A stretch of DNA of 64,000 bases, taken from Antitrichia curtipendula. Its lineage: Eukaryota > Streptophyta > Bryopsida > Hypnales > Leucodontaceae. A program made the position numbers and the translations under genes. The stretch is from positions 14,756,001 to 14,820,000 of the forward strand of contig OX579639.1 in NCBI GenBank assembly GCA_951230915.1, in the 5' to 3' direction. Under the pieces are notes generated by a model that worked only from the letters and a program-made list of their open reading frames with translations, made no database searches and was not told the origin of the DNA. Below, piece by piece: positions 35,294-46,236 of this stretch. Within the stretch, counting starts at the first letter, position 1. Every line of letters begins with the position of its first letter.

Positions 35294-38200
35294 TCAACGT
35301 CTTCCATGCCTAAGAATGCGCATAGAAGTATTTGCATTTGCTTCTTGTATTATTGGTTCATTACCACCAATTTCTTTGAGTGGACCTTGTCGAGGCACCG
35401 GCCCCCTGTAATCACTATCTCCTGGAACCTCACCATCTTCACCTATAGTACCACTGATGGATTCACCATCATCATTGGATGGTGCACTACCACTTTCGCT
35501 AGAGGCCTCGGAATTGCGGTTTCGTTGTGGTCGAGTTATAGAAGACAACGTCCGAAGAGGTCGTTGGCCCATTGCGTCCATAATGCCATTTGTATTGGGT
35601 CCTCCTGTTTGAACTTCTCTTAAAAATGGTTGGGAAGCCGCTTCTTCCCTCCTCAACCTTCTATGGGTTCTACTACTCACACGTTCACTAGTAGTACCTT
35701 GTGGTCGTGGACGCTTCCCTCGATTATTGGCATGTATAGGTGGCCACGATGAAGTCGTATTTCTAGTCGCACGCTGTGACACCATACCAGCCAATCGTGT
35801 ACCTATCGACGAAGTTGGTTCATGTGGACGGACGTCGGAACTAGATGGCCTTGATGAACTTTGGATTTGTAGATTTTTCAATATTGGCATTTGCCTTTGT
35901 GCAACCGAGATTCGATTTGGAGGGGCCATATGTGCTTCTCCACCTTGAGGGGGCCTTTCTCTGCAGGTGGTCCTCATGGGCAATGACGGTGGTACTACTA
36001 CGTCTTCTTCACGTCCTCTTTGAACGTCAACACCATCTCCTTCTATTGTGGCATCAACTTATACATCTATAGGGTCTGGACTTAGTGGTCTCGGTGCCAC
36101 AACGTCCTCATTTGTATTGCCCCGACTTGGCCCAGCATTCCACGTTTGTGGCATTCGTGGTGGACTTCCTTGATGTCCCTCGTAGTCATTGTCGTTATTA
36201 TCCCCCTCTTCAAAGTCAAATACGGATGCATCAATTAGAGGACGCACTCCTCCCGCCCCATGAAATCTATCAAACGATGGCTTATCGTCGTCATTGGAAC
36301 TATCATCTGAATCGTCATCATTGGGATCAGAGAGAACCGAACCACGGTCTAGACCATCAGATTCATCTGTCATGGAATCCTCTGACATCATGTTTTCAGT
36401 ATACCACCTTGTCGGATTTGCTGCAGCCCTTTCCCTAAGAGTCTTGGAATTGGTATAAATGTAAACCAATTCCTCAACACGCTCTGATGTCGATCTATTG
36501 CGTGATTTGTTGTGGACAAACGAATACATGCTCCAATTGCGTTCACAGGACGATGCAGAACACACTTGCGCGAGGATCTTTCTAGCAATCGGTGCAAGTG
36601 TACAAGCACCGGCTCCGAGAAGGTCCCACCATTCGTGAGGCTGCAAATTCAAGGTGTTTACATCAGGAAGTCTACCAAAAACGCCTCGCCGATCTCAAAA
36701 TGCTTGGTACTCAGACAAAGCTGAAGCAAATGCTTGATCTCCAACAGCCAATTTGCGCAAAACTCTCAATATGGCTTCTCTTGCCTCATTATCATCCATT
36801 AGCATGACTTCGTCAAGTAAGAAGGGATTCAATAGAGCCCCAGCGTAATGCAAATCTGTCTTGAGCATGTCCCAGCGCTTGTAGAAATCATTGGTGGCGG
36901 AAATTGCATACCTCCGCTCTAATGAAAATGGTGGATCCTCCAAAGATAAAACATGCTTTTCCACCTTTTTCATCACAAGCCATGCCTTGTCCAAGCACGG
37001 GTGCTTGCCATCAAACTCTTGAAGAGCAATCAACACGGGCTCCACTATGTACACAAAGTTTAAACATTTCTTCCAAAATTCATCCGTTTGCACATATCGT
37101 CGCACATCGTTAGCTTTTCTTTGCTTTTGATTGGATGCCAATCTCCGCGTGTACTCATTCCACTGCGGATCGTGGACTGTCGATTCTACCGCTTCCCTCA
37201 CCTCCACCAAACGTTCGATCATGAGGAACATGGTAGCAAAGCGTGTTTGAACGGGATTTTTCAAAACGTGATCAGGAGAATGTCGTCGAAAGATTGCAAG
37301 TGGCATGTGATGCGTTCGAATGTATTTCACAATTGACTTGGCTTTCTTGACCATACTTGTAATCCAATCTTGTTTTCCCCAATCTTCAAGTAGAAGGTCA
37401 AGTGCATGTGCTGAAAACCCTTGAAAATATATGTGTGGAAATCTACGAAGTAACAGAGCGCCAACGGCCAACATGTTTGCTGCATTGTCTGTGCAAACTT
37501 GTACCACGTTCTGTGCCCCTACCTCGTCAATGTAATCACCCATGCAATTAGCCACGTAAGTAGCATCTTTGCATTCGCCTGTTGTGTCTATCGATCCAAG
37601 AAAAACCTCTCCACTTGTGCATGCCAACATGACATTCATCAATGGTCGATGTGTAACGTTGTCCCATCCATCAGAGCATATTGTAACGCCATACTGTGGA
37701 TTGGTGCCCTCGTCTTCTTTGCTACAATTGCTGCCACTTCGTCTTTTGTAGATTTTATGAGCTTTGTACGAAGTGCATGGTACGCTGGAGGTTTGTAGCC
37801 AACTCTTGATTCCGATGTTGATTTCACTGCATCCAGAAAAGCAGGATGCCTCACTACATTGAATGGTATATTGGCTTCGTAGAAAAACTTAGCCCACTTT
37901 TTGTCTAGTACTTGCTTATTTGATGCGTTCATTCCTTCTTATAGAGACAGTTGCCTCATCGATCAATTGTGGGTCAAACTAGGGTTGGGCGCCAGCCCTC
38001 CGATGATCGTACTTGAGAGCTTTGCCCCCCAGTGTTTTCTCCTCCATCGTTTGCCGAGATTGAAGCATCAGGTTGTTGCTCACCACGTACTACACTTGGT
38101 AGTATCGTTGATGGTGATGTCACTTCCATGTCACGTCCAGTTCCATGTGAAGTGTTCGTAGGTATATGTCCTCCACAATTAAAAAACATTACCTTCACGG

Positions 38201-38494
38201 CTGCATTGACTTTAGTGCACGCTCTCACTCCAAGGAGGGTGTCATTTCGTCTATATCCCAAATGGAAAAGCAACTGATCCTTTCGATAGCTTAGCAAAGC
38301 TTCGCAAAACTTGCAAACAATTTTTCCATCTGGCCGTAGTGTGTACCAACTGAAGGTTTCCACTGTGATCTTCCTCCACCCATTGCTCTTATCTGTCCTC
38401 CTCTACTTGCCCCTGCACCAAAAAAAAGATTAGTATTCTGTTTGAAATGTAATGTAGAAACAACACTTGTTGCTCTCACAACAAGTGCCACCAC
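35294..38494 (-). pseudogene. hAT-superfamily transposase with BED-type finger, frameshifted and nonsense-bearing
   Basis: Minus strand. The N-terminal BED-like finger (GKIVCKFCEALLS...) is near 38330-38240. The core reads VTICSDGWDNVTHRPLMNVM near 37700-37640, then VCTDNAANM and the C-terminal dimerisation signature CSASSCERNWSMYSFVHNKS near 36560-36500, followed by an acidic, Ser-rich tail to 35294. These are classic plant hAT features. Damage: frame changes near 38340, 37930-37970 and 37720, TGA at 36697-36695 and TAA at 36061-36059, all inside otherwise continuous homologous sequence. Terminal repeats were not located, and it is not clear whether this copy relates to the CAGGGTTGTC hAT ends at 18964 and 39137. 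Confidence 0.8.
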
Positions 38495-38689
38495 AACACA
38501 CTCTTTTTGGACTTCACTCTATCGCAATGGTTGTACTCCAACCAAGTCAGGAAAGGCAAAATTAGCAAGGGAAAGTAAACTTGAATAGGCAGAAGTCCTT
38601 AATATACACCTTGAAGCCTCCCTAAAATCCTAAACCCTAAACCCAACTAGACGGATGATGGGGTGGACCCTAAACCTGGAGCCTTGCCA

Positions 38690-39137
38690 ACGAAACCGTC
38701 CAAGTGGCGACTGTCCCGTCCTGTGATATTCCGGTCTAAGGGACGGGATGGTTTCCCGTCCAGAGGACGAAGAGGCCATCCAAGGGATGGATTACCGTCC
38801 TGGAGACGAGAATTTCATCCAGAGACGGGCTCTCCGTCCAGGGGACGGCTTACCGTCCAGCGACGGACTCTCCGCCCAGCAGACGGCTTATCGTCCAGGG
38901 GACGGCCTCTTCGTCCACAGACGGGCTCTCCGTCCAGGAGACGGATGTCTATTTGGCGACGGAGTGACCGTCTAGGAGACGGCCCGACGCCGTCGCAGAA
39001 TGGACAGACTTCATCCGCGCTCTGGATAGTCCCGTCAGTATCGGCGACGGGCTGTGACGCATCAGGACGCGTCAGGACGGACGCGTCATGACATCCGGAC
39101 GTGAAAAGCCCACGTCACGTCCGGATAGACAACCTTG
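38690..39137. mobile_element. hAT-family right end with GACGG mini-hairpin array
   Basis: Ends CACGTCACGTCCGGATAGACAACCTTG (written here as two parts: CACGTCACGTCC and GGATAGACAACCTTG), almost the same as the right end of the 18964-19395 element. Inside, units such as GGACGGCTTACCGTCC and GACGGGCTCTCCGTCC repeat. The left terminus CAGGGTTGTC was not found, so the element is truncated or the left end diverged. Confidence 0.6.
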
Positions 39138-39138
39138 T

Positions 39139-40047
39139 ATGGAGGAAGAAGAGCGCTTGCATGAAAATCCTTGGGCTGGAATGATGTCTGCTGCTGTTGA
39201 CCTCCCCCCAAGACGACGTTACGACCACACTTTTACGGATGGTAATGATGAGAACAATTCTGGTGAAGAGGAGCCCCTACGTACACCAGAACGGAATCGC
39301 GTCTTTGCATGGGATGAAGCTCCAATCGCATATTCACCACTACCGAGGGAAAGAACTTTTGATGACAACAACAAAGGCATACAAAATCCAGTGCTTGCAC
39401 TAGAAGAGCCTGCAAGATCTCTAGTACTAGCACATCCGTCTTCACGCATGCCAATAAATCTTCGGAGCGCTGCACGAGTTATTGTGGAAAGTGAAAGAGA
39501 AGAAGAGGCAGTACACATTGATGAGGTTGTACGTGAGGGGTGCCCAATTCCTGTAGTAGTGAATGCGCGTACCACCCGAATAACAAAAACGGTGGAGTAC
39601 AATTCAGATGTGCCTCTACAAGCTATTTTGAATTTGAATTGTAATGCACCTTTAAATCGAGGAGCAAGTCAGAGTGTGGCTACGGTCACAAGGTCTATTC
39701 CAATCCATCTGCCAAGGCCGCCGGTGCATCGAGGTCCACCACGGACCATTGATGAGGAAGTCCATGCTTCAACTTCGCAACCCACTCAACCTTCATCAAC
39801 GTTAGCCCCAAGGGCATCATCATTGGGCACGCGTAGAAACAACAGTGGAGGAAGGAAGCGTATTAGGAGGGTTCACGAGGTGGTCCATAGAAATCCTAAA
39901 CGTCCAAATCAAGTTGTCCAACAGTTCAGCATGGAGGCGGAATGTTCCAATCAAAATGTCGGTCAATCAAGTGGAGGAGGGCGATACCGTACACCACTAC
40001 AAGAAAACGAGGGGTTTTGCGACTGCATTGTGCAACTCATTTTGTAG
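39139..40047 (+). CDS. Uncharacterised 302-303-aa ORF abutting a hAT end
   Basis: ATG 39139 lies two bases after the hAT terminus; an in-frame ATG at 39088 would begin inside the element. The product is hydrophilic and low-complexity (Arg/Glu/Pro/Ser-rich), with a basic patch (GGRKRIRRVHE) near the C-terminus, and no recognised domain. The last 17 codons lie inside the CACTA terminus that begins at 39995, so the natural 3' end has been replaced. Probably the remaining 5' part of a disrupted gene. Confidence 0.4.
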   Translation: MEEEERLHENPWAGMMSAAVDLPPRRRYDHTFTDGNDENNSGEEEPLRTPERNRVFAWDEAPIAYSPLPRERTFDDNNKGIQNPVLALEEPARSLVLAHPSSRMPINLRSAARVIVESEREEEAVHIDEVVREGCPIPVVVNARTTRITKTVEYNSDVPLQAILNLNCNAPLNRGASQSVATVTRSIPIHLPRPPVHRGPPRTIDEEVHASTSQPTQPSSTLAPRASSLGTRRNNSGGRKRIRRVHEVVHRNPKRPNQVVQQFSMEAECSNQNVGQSSGGGRYRTPLQENEGFCDCIVQLIL

Positions 40048-41140
40048 TTGCAAACGTCGTTTGCAACTAGGTGATAATCTGGAGCCCACAGTTGCAGTGG
40101 ACAAGTTGCATGAGTTGCAGTGTAGTCGCAGGGGATTCATGTCATCGAACAGTATTCAAAAAACTTCATCGACGAATTGTTCTGACGTGGAGTTTACTGC
40201 CACGTAAGGTCAGGTCCTGCATTCGATACTTCAGGCACTTGTAGGCGACTTCTTTGCAACTAGCATACACTCGCTTATGACGTATCATATGCAACTTGTT
40301 CACAACTTTTTTGCAACTAGATTCTGTTGATGTATGACTTCTTTGCCACTACTGTGCAACTACAAAGGGATCTGCGATTAGTTTCTGATGTGTCCAGCTA
40401 CTCATCAAGTATGCGACTTTTATGCGACAAGTTTTCAACTCATGTGCTACTCATGTGCTACTTCTAAGCAACTTCTGGATAACTCCTATGCAACTGATCG
40501 TCAACTCATATGCAATTAAATTGCAACTCAAAGTCGACTCAGGTAGAACTCATTTGCAACTCAACACCAACTCACATGCGAGTCACTTGGAACTCAAAGA
40601 CAACTCATACACAACTAGTTTGAAACTCAATACCAACTCCCGTGCAACTCATTTGCTAAAAAAAACCTGCCTCGGGTGACTCGTTTGCAATTCAAAGCCA
40701 ACTTACATGAAACTAGTTTACAACTCCTGTCCAACTTAAATGCAACTACTTTGCAACTCATACCCAACTTATACACTACTAACTTCCAACTCAAAGCCAA
40801 CTCAGATGCAACTATTTTGCCACTTCAAGCCAACTCACCTGGAAATATTTGGCAACTCTATACCAACTAACATACAACTGGTTTGCAACTCAAATGCAGC
40901 TACAATGCAACTCTTTTGCAAAAGAAGGCCTACTCATAGGCAACTAATTTGCAACTGTAAACTGACATGGCTATTTTGTAATTCAAAGCCAACTCACACA
41001 CAACTAGTTTGCAACTGGAATTTGACTCACATACAACTAGTTTGCAACTGGAATCTGACTCACATACAACTAGTTTGCAACTGTGAACTGACTCACATAC
41101 AAGTGATTTGTGACTCACAGCCGTCTTGTACATCACTAAC
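39995..41140. mobile_element. CACTA terminus with subterminal GCAACT array
   Basis: CACTACAAGAAAA (39995-40007), the classical CACTA/En-Spm terminal motif, is followed by GAGGGGTTTTGC and about 1.1 kb packed with dozens of GCAACT motifs, mostly direct, often TTGCAACTCA. Such subterminal motif arrays are known binding sites for the TnpA protein in En/Spm. A TnpA-like gene lies just inside (41331-44748), so this is one end of that element. Confidence 0.75.
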
Positions 41141-42708
41141 TACCTTAAGCTGAAGATCATTTTTCACAGAACATCACAAATTTATAAAATAGTTATTAGC
41201 CACATCTGTACAGGCATCCTATGTCGCATGCACTACTACTACGTACTAGAAGAAGCACACACTACTTCCACAGTCAGTAAGTACAAATTCATATTAGTAC
41301 CTCCCTCATGTACTTTGTAGATCACAACAATTATTTCCCTCCAAGTTTTCCTTTCAAACTTGAAATACGGGGGATGATGACTAGGTATTGTTCATCCCAA
41401 ATGGTATTTCCTCCCACCACATCTTTCAACTTTAATTCATCTCCAGCTGGATTCGGATGCATCAAGTCAACAAACCCCCCTGGTGCATGTTCAATGTCAA
41501 GCCTGCACCATCCTTTAGGAATAGGCTGTCCATGATATAGTTGTGAGCCAAGTCCACCACCAATCACAGAAATGGTTGCTGAGGCCACTACTTGCTTTGG
41601 AGCAGATGGATTTACAAGTGAAACTTGTTGTCCAATTGAAAATTGCACACATAATAAAATAAAAAATTGATACATAAAGATCACATATACACTTGAAATT
41701 TGTAAAGAGTGAAGGAACAATGCCAACAAAGACATTTGCAAAAGAATTAGACAAATAAGTTACTCACTCTACATTTTTTTGGAGATCCCATCTTCTGACT
41801 CTGTGTAGGACAGTCCACCTTCTCACTTTCTGTAGGTTGTGTACGAGTCCTCAAGATTTCCTTCTTAGCTGCAGGCTTCTGCACCCATACATCACAATCA
41901 TGGTTAGTATTTCATCTATGTGAAAATTTGTAGTCACTTCCTCAAATGTAAATCCCATGATCCATGATGCTTGCTCACCTATCGGTCCTTCCCTTTCCTT
42001 AGCTGCATAGAAAATCCTGTGCCTTTGCTTGGATTCCTAGGTATTTCATCAATACCACTAGAGTTTTCAAGCACTATTACATCAATTCCAGCTTCACCTT
42101 CAACTTCCTTCTCTTTCGTTAATGGCTCATCACTCCCATCAAGGTGGCCACAATCATTCTTTTTGGAAGCCTCAATGGATTGTTCTTCCATTCTGTCAAT
42201 CTTCTGATTGTTCTTCTCTGTACTACCCTTGTTAGTCTCTTGTAATGACGGTTGTTCACTTAGAGGCTCCAAACTGGGGTTGTCAATAGGCTCCAAGCCC
42301 TGGTCCATCTCAAATTCATACGGATCGTGGACGACATTCATATCTTCCATAGGTTCAACAAGTATAGAAGGACCTGCTTCATCAGTAGCTAGAGAAGGAC
42401 TTATTGTTTTAGTAGTTAAAACAACATTTTCGCCTTCAAGGATGCTCTCCTTCTGTAAAAATTTCAATAATGTTGCCTGCAACGATTCAACAGCTTTCGT
42501 GTTACGATCTGTACTCGCAAGTACCTCGACCTTGAACTTTCAAATTCATCTTGTTTACGTTCCAAGGTAACAATTTTTGCATGAAGTCCTAAAGATACGG
42601 CCTGTATTACACACAAGAATATTAGAAACAATGACTACACATGCTTGTATGATTCAAAATGCATGGTACAATTTTATTTTTGAACCAAACACTTGCAATA
42701 GCACTATA

Positions 42709-42770
42709 TGACTGTTATGCAACTCCTATGCAACTCCTATGCAACTCCTATGCAACTCCTATGCAATTGC
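42709..42770. repeat. 11-bp GCAACTCCTAT tandem repeat
   Basis: Four to five copies of TGCAACTCCTA, in an intron of the TnpA-like gene; same GCAAC core as the subterminal array. Confidence 0.75.
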
Positions 42771-44384
42771 AAGGAGTACCACTTCTATAACCATAGTACA
42801 ACTCTTTTACAACAAAGTTTTGATATTGGACCGCTCTACAAATAAAAGAACTTATACACACTGAATTTGTAAACTAACAAAGTCAACCTACACACAAAGG
42901 TATTAAAATTTATGATGCATGTTTTGAAATGAAAAGAAGATCAAGAACACTTACCGATGACCCTGATACTTGTAGCCCCTCTGCAAGTTCACTAAGCTTT
43001 GGACTCTTTTCCCTCTCATTCGCCTAATAAAAGGCCAACATTACCACGGCATTGTCAAAAATGATTTAGAGGAATAATACAAAGTACTTGTAACAAATTC
43101 ATTTAGAAGGATGAGAATAAGCCAAAAACAACTTCAAAAATTAACTCACCACATTTGCTTCTTCACCTGCCTTCCCTTGTCGACCACGCTTTGATACATT
43201 CTGCACTTGTTTTCTAACATTAGACATCATCTCTGATTTCTTCACTTGGTCACATGTGCCCCAATAAACCTTTAACCGCTTCCACTGCTGAGGATCAATG
43301 TTCATAGGACAGTCATCGTCTTTCACAGGATCAGATAATTTCTTCAGTCTACATCGCTCACCCTTCAAAAACTTCTGCACTGCATTCCGAAAACCCTTGT
43401 TGCTAAGGGAATTGGGAACATATTCAAACTCGAGATCCATAGTATCTCTGAGCTTCTTCAAAATTTGTGGCCTGTGTTTGTCCCAATGAATAACACTCAT
43501 ATCAAGGATCAAAGGGGCAAAGGCCCTCATAGTTCGGTCCCAAGTAGTCTTCCCAGAAGAAGAGGCATCAATTTCACCATTTGACTTCACATGTAATTCA
43601 TTCGGTCTTTTGCCATTAGTGCTTTTCACTTCTGCTTCCTTCTCTAACTCTCTTTACCTCTTGCGCCTAGTAGAACGTCCACCACTCGGTAACTGACACA
43701 CCACTTCTTCTGATTGTACACGCCCTTGCCACAAAGTTGAATGAGGGGGGACATGAGGTTCAACCATTGCCCGTTGTGGAGGTTCGGTAGGTGGTGGTGG
43801 TATGGACTGTGGTGGTGCCCATTGCCACTGCCACTGTCTAGCTGGACTTTGGTGCGTTGTTTGTCTTGCGAGTCCACTATGATGAGAAGGCGAGGATCTC
43901 TTTCTGCTACCACTGGCTGCTCCATGTATGCGACTATCATCCTCTTCAAGTTGATTGTCTTCATTCCCTGAAAGAATACTACAACATTAGTAGTATTAGA
44001 AGTAATGTACAAAAGAAAAAATTCTTATCATTGAACCTTTATTTTCTTTAAAGGAAGTTCATTTCCATAAAAAAAAATTCAACTCACCTTCTTCAGTGCT
44101 ATGAGAGTCCTCTGAAGCCGACATGTCATCTTTAGCACTTGCATCTTCATTGACAGCTTCTAGGTCTTCACTACTAACTCTGGCACTTTTACCTGTGGGC
44201 AATGCTGGAACTTGAGTATGCTGTTCCTGCACACTTTTGCGCTTTGCAATTGAAGCTCCCCTACAGCACGACCAACATTATAGCTTTAAAGGAAAAGGAT
44301 ATAAGAACAATCATCTATTTTTGAAGCCACATAGTACATGAAGATTTCTGACATCACTTCGGATACTATGCTACGTTGTGTGTT

Positions 44385-44555
44385 CTGCAACTACATGGCA
44401 AGTAGCAACTGCATGCTGACTAGCTTGCAACTTCATGGCAACAAATTTGCAACTTCATGGCAACTAGCTTGCGATTGCATGGCAACTAATTTGCAACTGC
44501 ATGCCAACTAGCTTGCAACTGCATGGCAACTACATGACAACTCCTTTGCAACTTC
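44385..44555. repeat. GCAACT-CATGGCAACTAGCTT array
   Basis: About ten GCAACT motifs separated by CATGGCAACTAGCTT-like spacers, in the first intron of the TnpA-like gene. Confidence 0.7.
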
Positions 44556-44748
44556 AATTACCTCTATAATGCTAGAGGAACTTCTTACAAAAACTACTGA
44601 CACAAGTATTGCGATTCAAATTTCGGAGAGGCCCTTATAGTTCTTTTGATGTTGCTTTTATAGGTTGTACTTGTACTGCTCGCTCTACCACTCTAGCATC
44701 GCGACGACGCAATTCCCTCTCCATTTTCTCACTGTCAGTAGAATCCAT

Positions 44749-45392
44749 GCCAAGTGATTCTCATTCACCTACCTAAGAAGTCCAGATAATGGTTCAATGA
44801 ACAATTACAGAGCACGCAACTCGTCAAGAACTCTTTCTATCACCAGCACAAAAGAATGCATAAAGAAAACTGTTCTATGTTGTTTGCAAATTGGCTTGAA
44901 TAGTTCAAAACCTCACAAACTCTCCAAACTTGAAAACCACTATCATTAATTGGAATGGCATAGCCAATTCCACACAAAAAAGTAGTTCCATAAGTTCTTG
45001 CTTAGGACTAAACCTATCACCAATGTACTTCACCTAAAATGATTGCACAACCCTCTGCTCACACAACCCTCTCCGCTCGCACAACCCTCTGCTCACAGAG
45101 AAACCTCCGCTCCTGCCGCTCACACGGGACTCAAATACAACTCTTGTAAACAAACGCACCATTCCAAGTCCGTATCAGAGGCCTAGAATTCCTATTACCA
45201 CAGATGCGCTCAAATACTTAGCGACCACATACTGCTGTGAACACCAGAGAGTCTTGAACTAAAAGCATACTAGAGAACTAGTTGTAAGAATAAGAAAATC
45301 CCGGGGTTTAGGGTGCTGAAAAAACATAATTTGCGATGGCAAATTCAATTTTAATGAGCAATATGTTGTTTTCCCTTGTCCAAAATTTTGCA
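44749..45392. other. 5' flank of the TnpA-like gene
   Basis: No further coding exon recognised. Contains CTCACACAACCCTCTSCGCTC-like simple repeats near 45060-45130. A right-hand CACTA terminus was not found. Confidence 0.35.
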
Positions 45393-45585
45393 AGTTTACC
45401 GGATCCCAGGTAGCTGTCTTGAATTGGTTTTTTCAACCCCGCTTACCGGATCCCAGGTAGCTATCTTGAATTGGTTTTTTCAACCCCACTTACCGGATCC
45501 CAGGTAGCTGTCTTGAATTGGTTTTTTCAACCCCGCTTACCGGATCCCAGGTAGCTGTCTTGAATTGGTTTTTTCAACCCCGCTG
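45393..45585. repeat. 47-bp tandem repeat, about four copies
   Basis: CCGGATCCCAGGTAGCT starts at 45399, 45446, 45493 and 45540, an exact 47-bp period with almost no divergence, indicating recent expansion. Confidence 0.9.
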
Positions 45586-45970
45586 CTCCGTCGACCCCCC
45601 CTCTGCTCCTCCGTCGCGCAGACCACCCCCCCATTGCTCCGTTGTGCAGACCCCCCCTCTGCTCCTCCGTCGCGCAGACCCCCCCCGCTGCTCCGTCGCG
45701 CAACCCTGCTCCGTCGTGCAGCTCCCCCCTCTGCTCCTCCGTCGCGTAGATCCCCCCCGCTGCTCCGTCGCGCAGCTCCCTCCTCTGCTCCTCCGTCGCG
45801 TAGATCCCCTCCGCTGCTCCGTCGCACACGCAAAACCCTCCGCTCTTGTGTCGCTCAGAACCCTCCTCCTCCGTTGCGTTGTGTTGCTCAGAACCCTCCT
45901 CCTTCGTCGCACAAAACTCTCCGCTCCTCCACTGGCGCAAAACCCTCCGCGAACGCAAAACCCTCCCGCT
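45586..45970. repeat. CTGCTCCGTCGCGCAG minisatellite
   Basis: GC-rich tandem units of about 29 and 57 bp (CTGCTCCTCCGTCGCGCAGA...) directly follow the 47-bp array. Long Arg/Pro/Gly-rich ORFs on both strands are repeat artefacts. Confidence 0.8.
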
Positions 45971-46236
45971 CGCAAAACCTAGCAGGATGGATGGATGAGA
46001 GGGATGAGAGTTGGAAATCAATTTGGATGGATGGAGGGATGAGACTCAGAATTCCTATTTATTATGGGAAACATGACTCAAGCTGCCCCAGTGCTTCTTG
46101 GAGCATGACTCGCAGCCAAAGCCGCAGTTGGGGTCGTGCTAGTGGTGACAATAAGTAATAGTAGGGTCAATTTCCAACCCACAATCCTGCAGAGGCATAC
46201 ACCGTTTTTGGTATCTAATTTATATCAGAATCCTAC

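Larger units (their letters stand above)
41331..44748 (-). pseudogene. CACTA TnpA-like gene (Ptta/En-Spm family), multi-exon
   Basis: Probable exons on the minus strand include 44748 to about 44680, about 44265-44085, about 43973-43148, about 43025-42958, about 42600-41980 and about 41650-41331. The central exon carries the plant En/Spm TnpA-type region (WDRTMRAFAPLILDMSVIHW...FEYVPNSLSNKGFRNAVQKF...QWKRLKVYWGT), followed by a KRGRQGK basic tail. The last exon (ISVIGGGLGSQLYHGQPIPK...GNTIWDEQYLVV) matches the C-terminal TNP1-like module. The product would bind GCAAC subterminal repeats and help transposition. An in-frame TAA at 43656-43654 interrupts the central exon in my reading, unless a very short intron removes it. 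Introns carry extra GCAAC arrays. The 3' end faces the CACTA terminus at 39995. No partner tnp2 lies beside it. Confidence 0.65.

Noticed and set aside
45518..46158. Arg/Pro- and Gly-rich ORFs on both strands
   Set aside because: By-products of the CTCCGTCGCG minisatellite.
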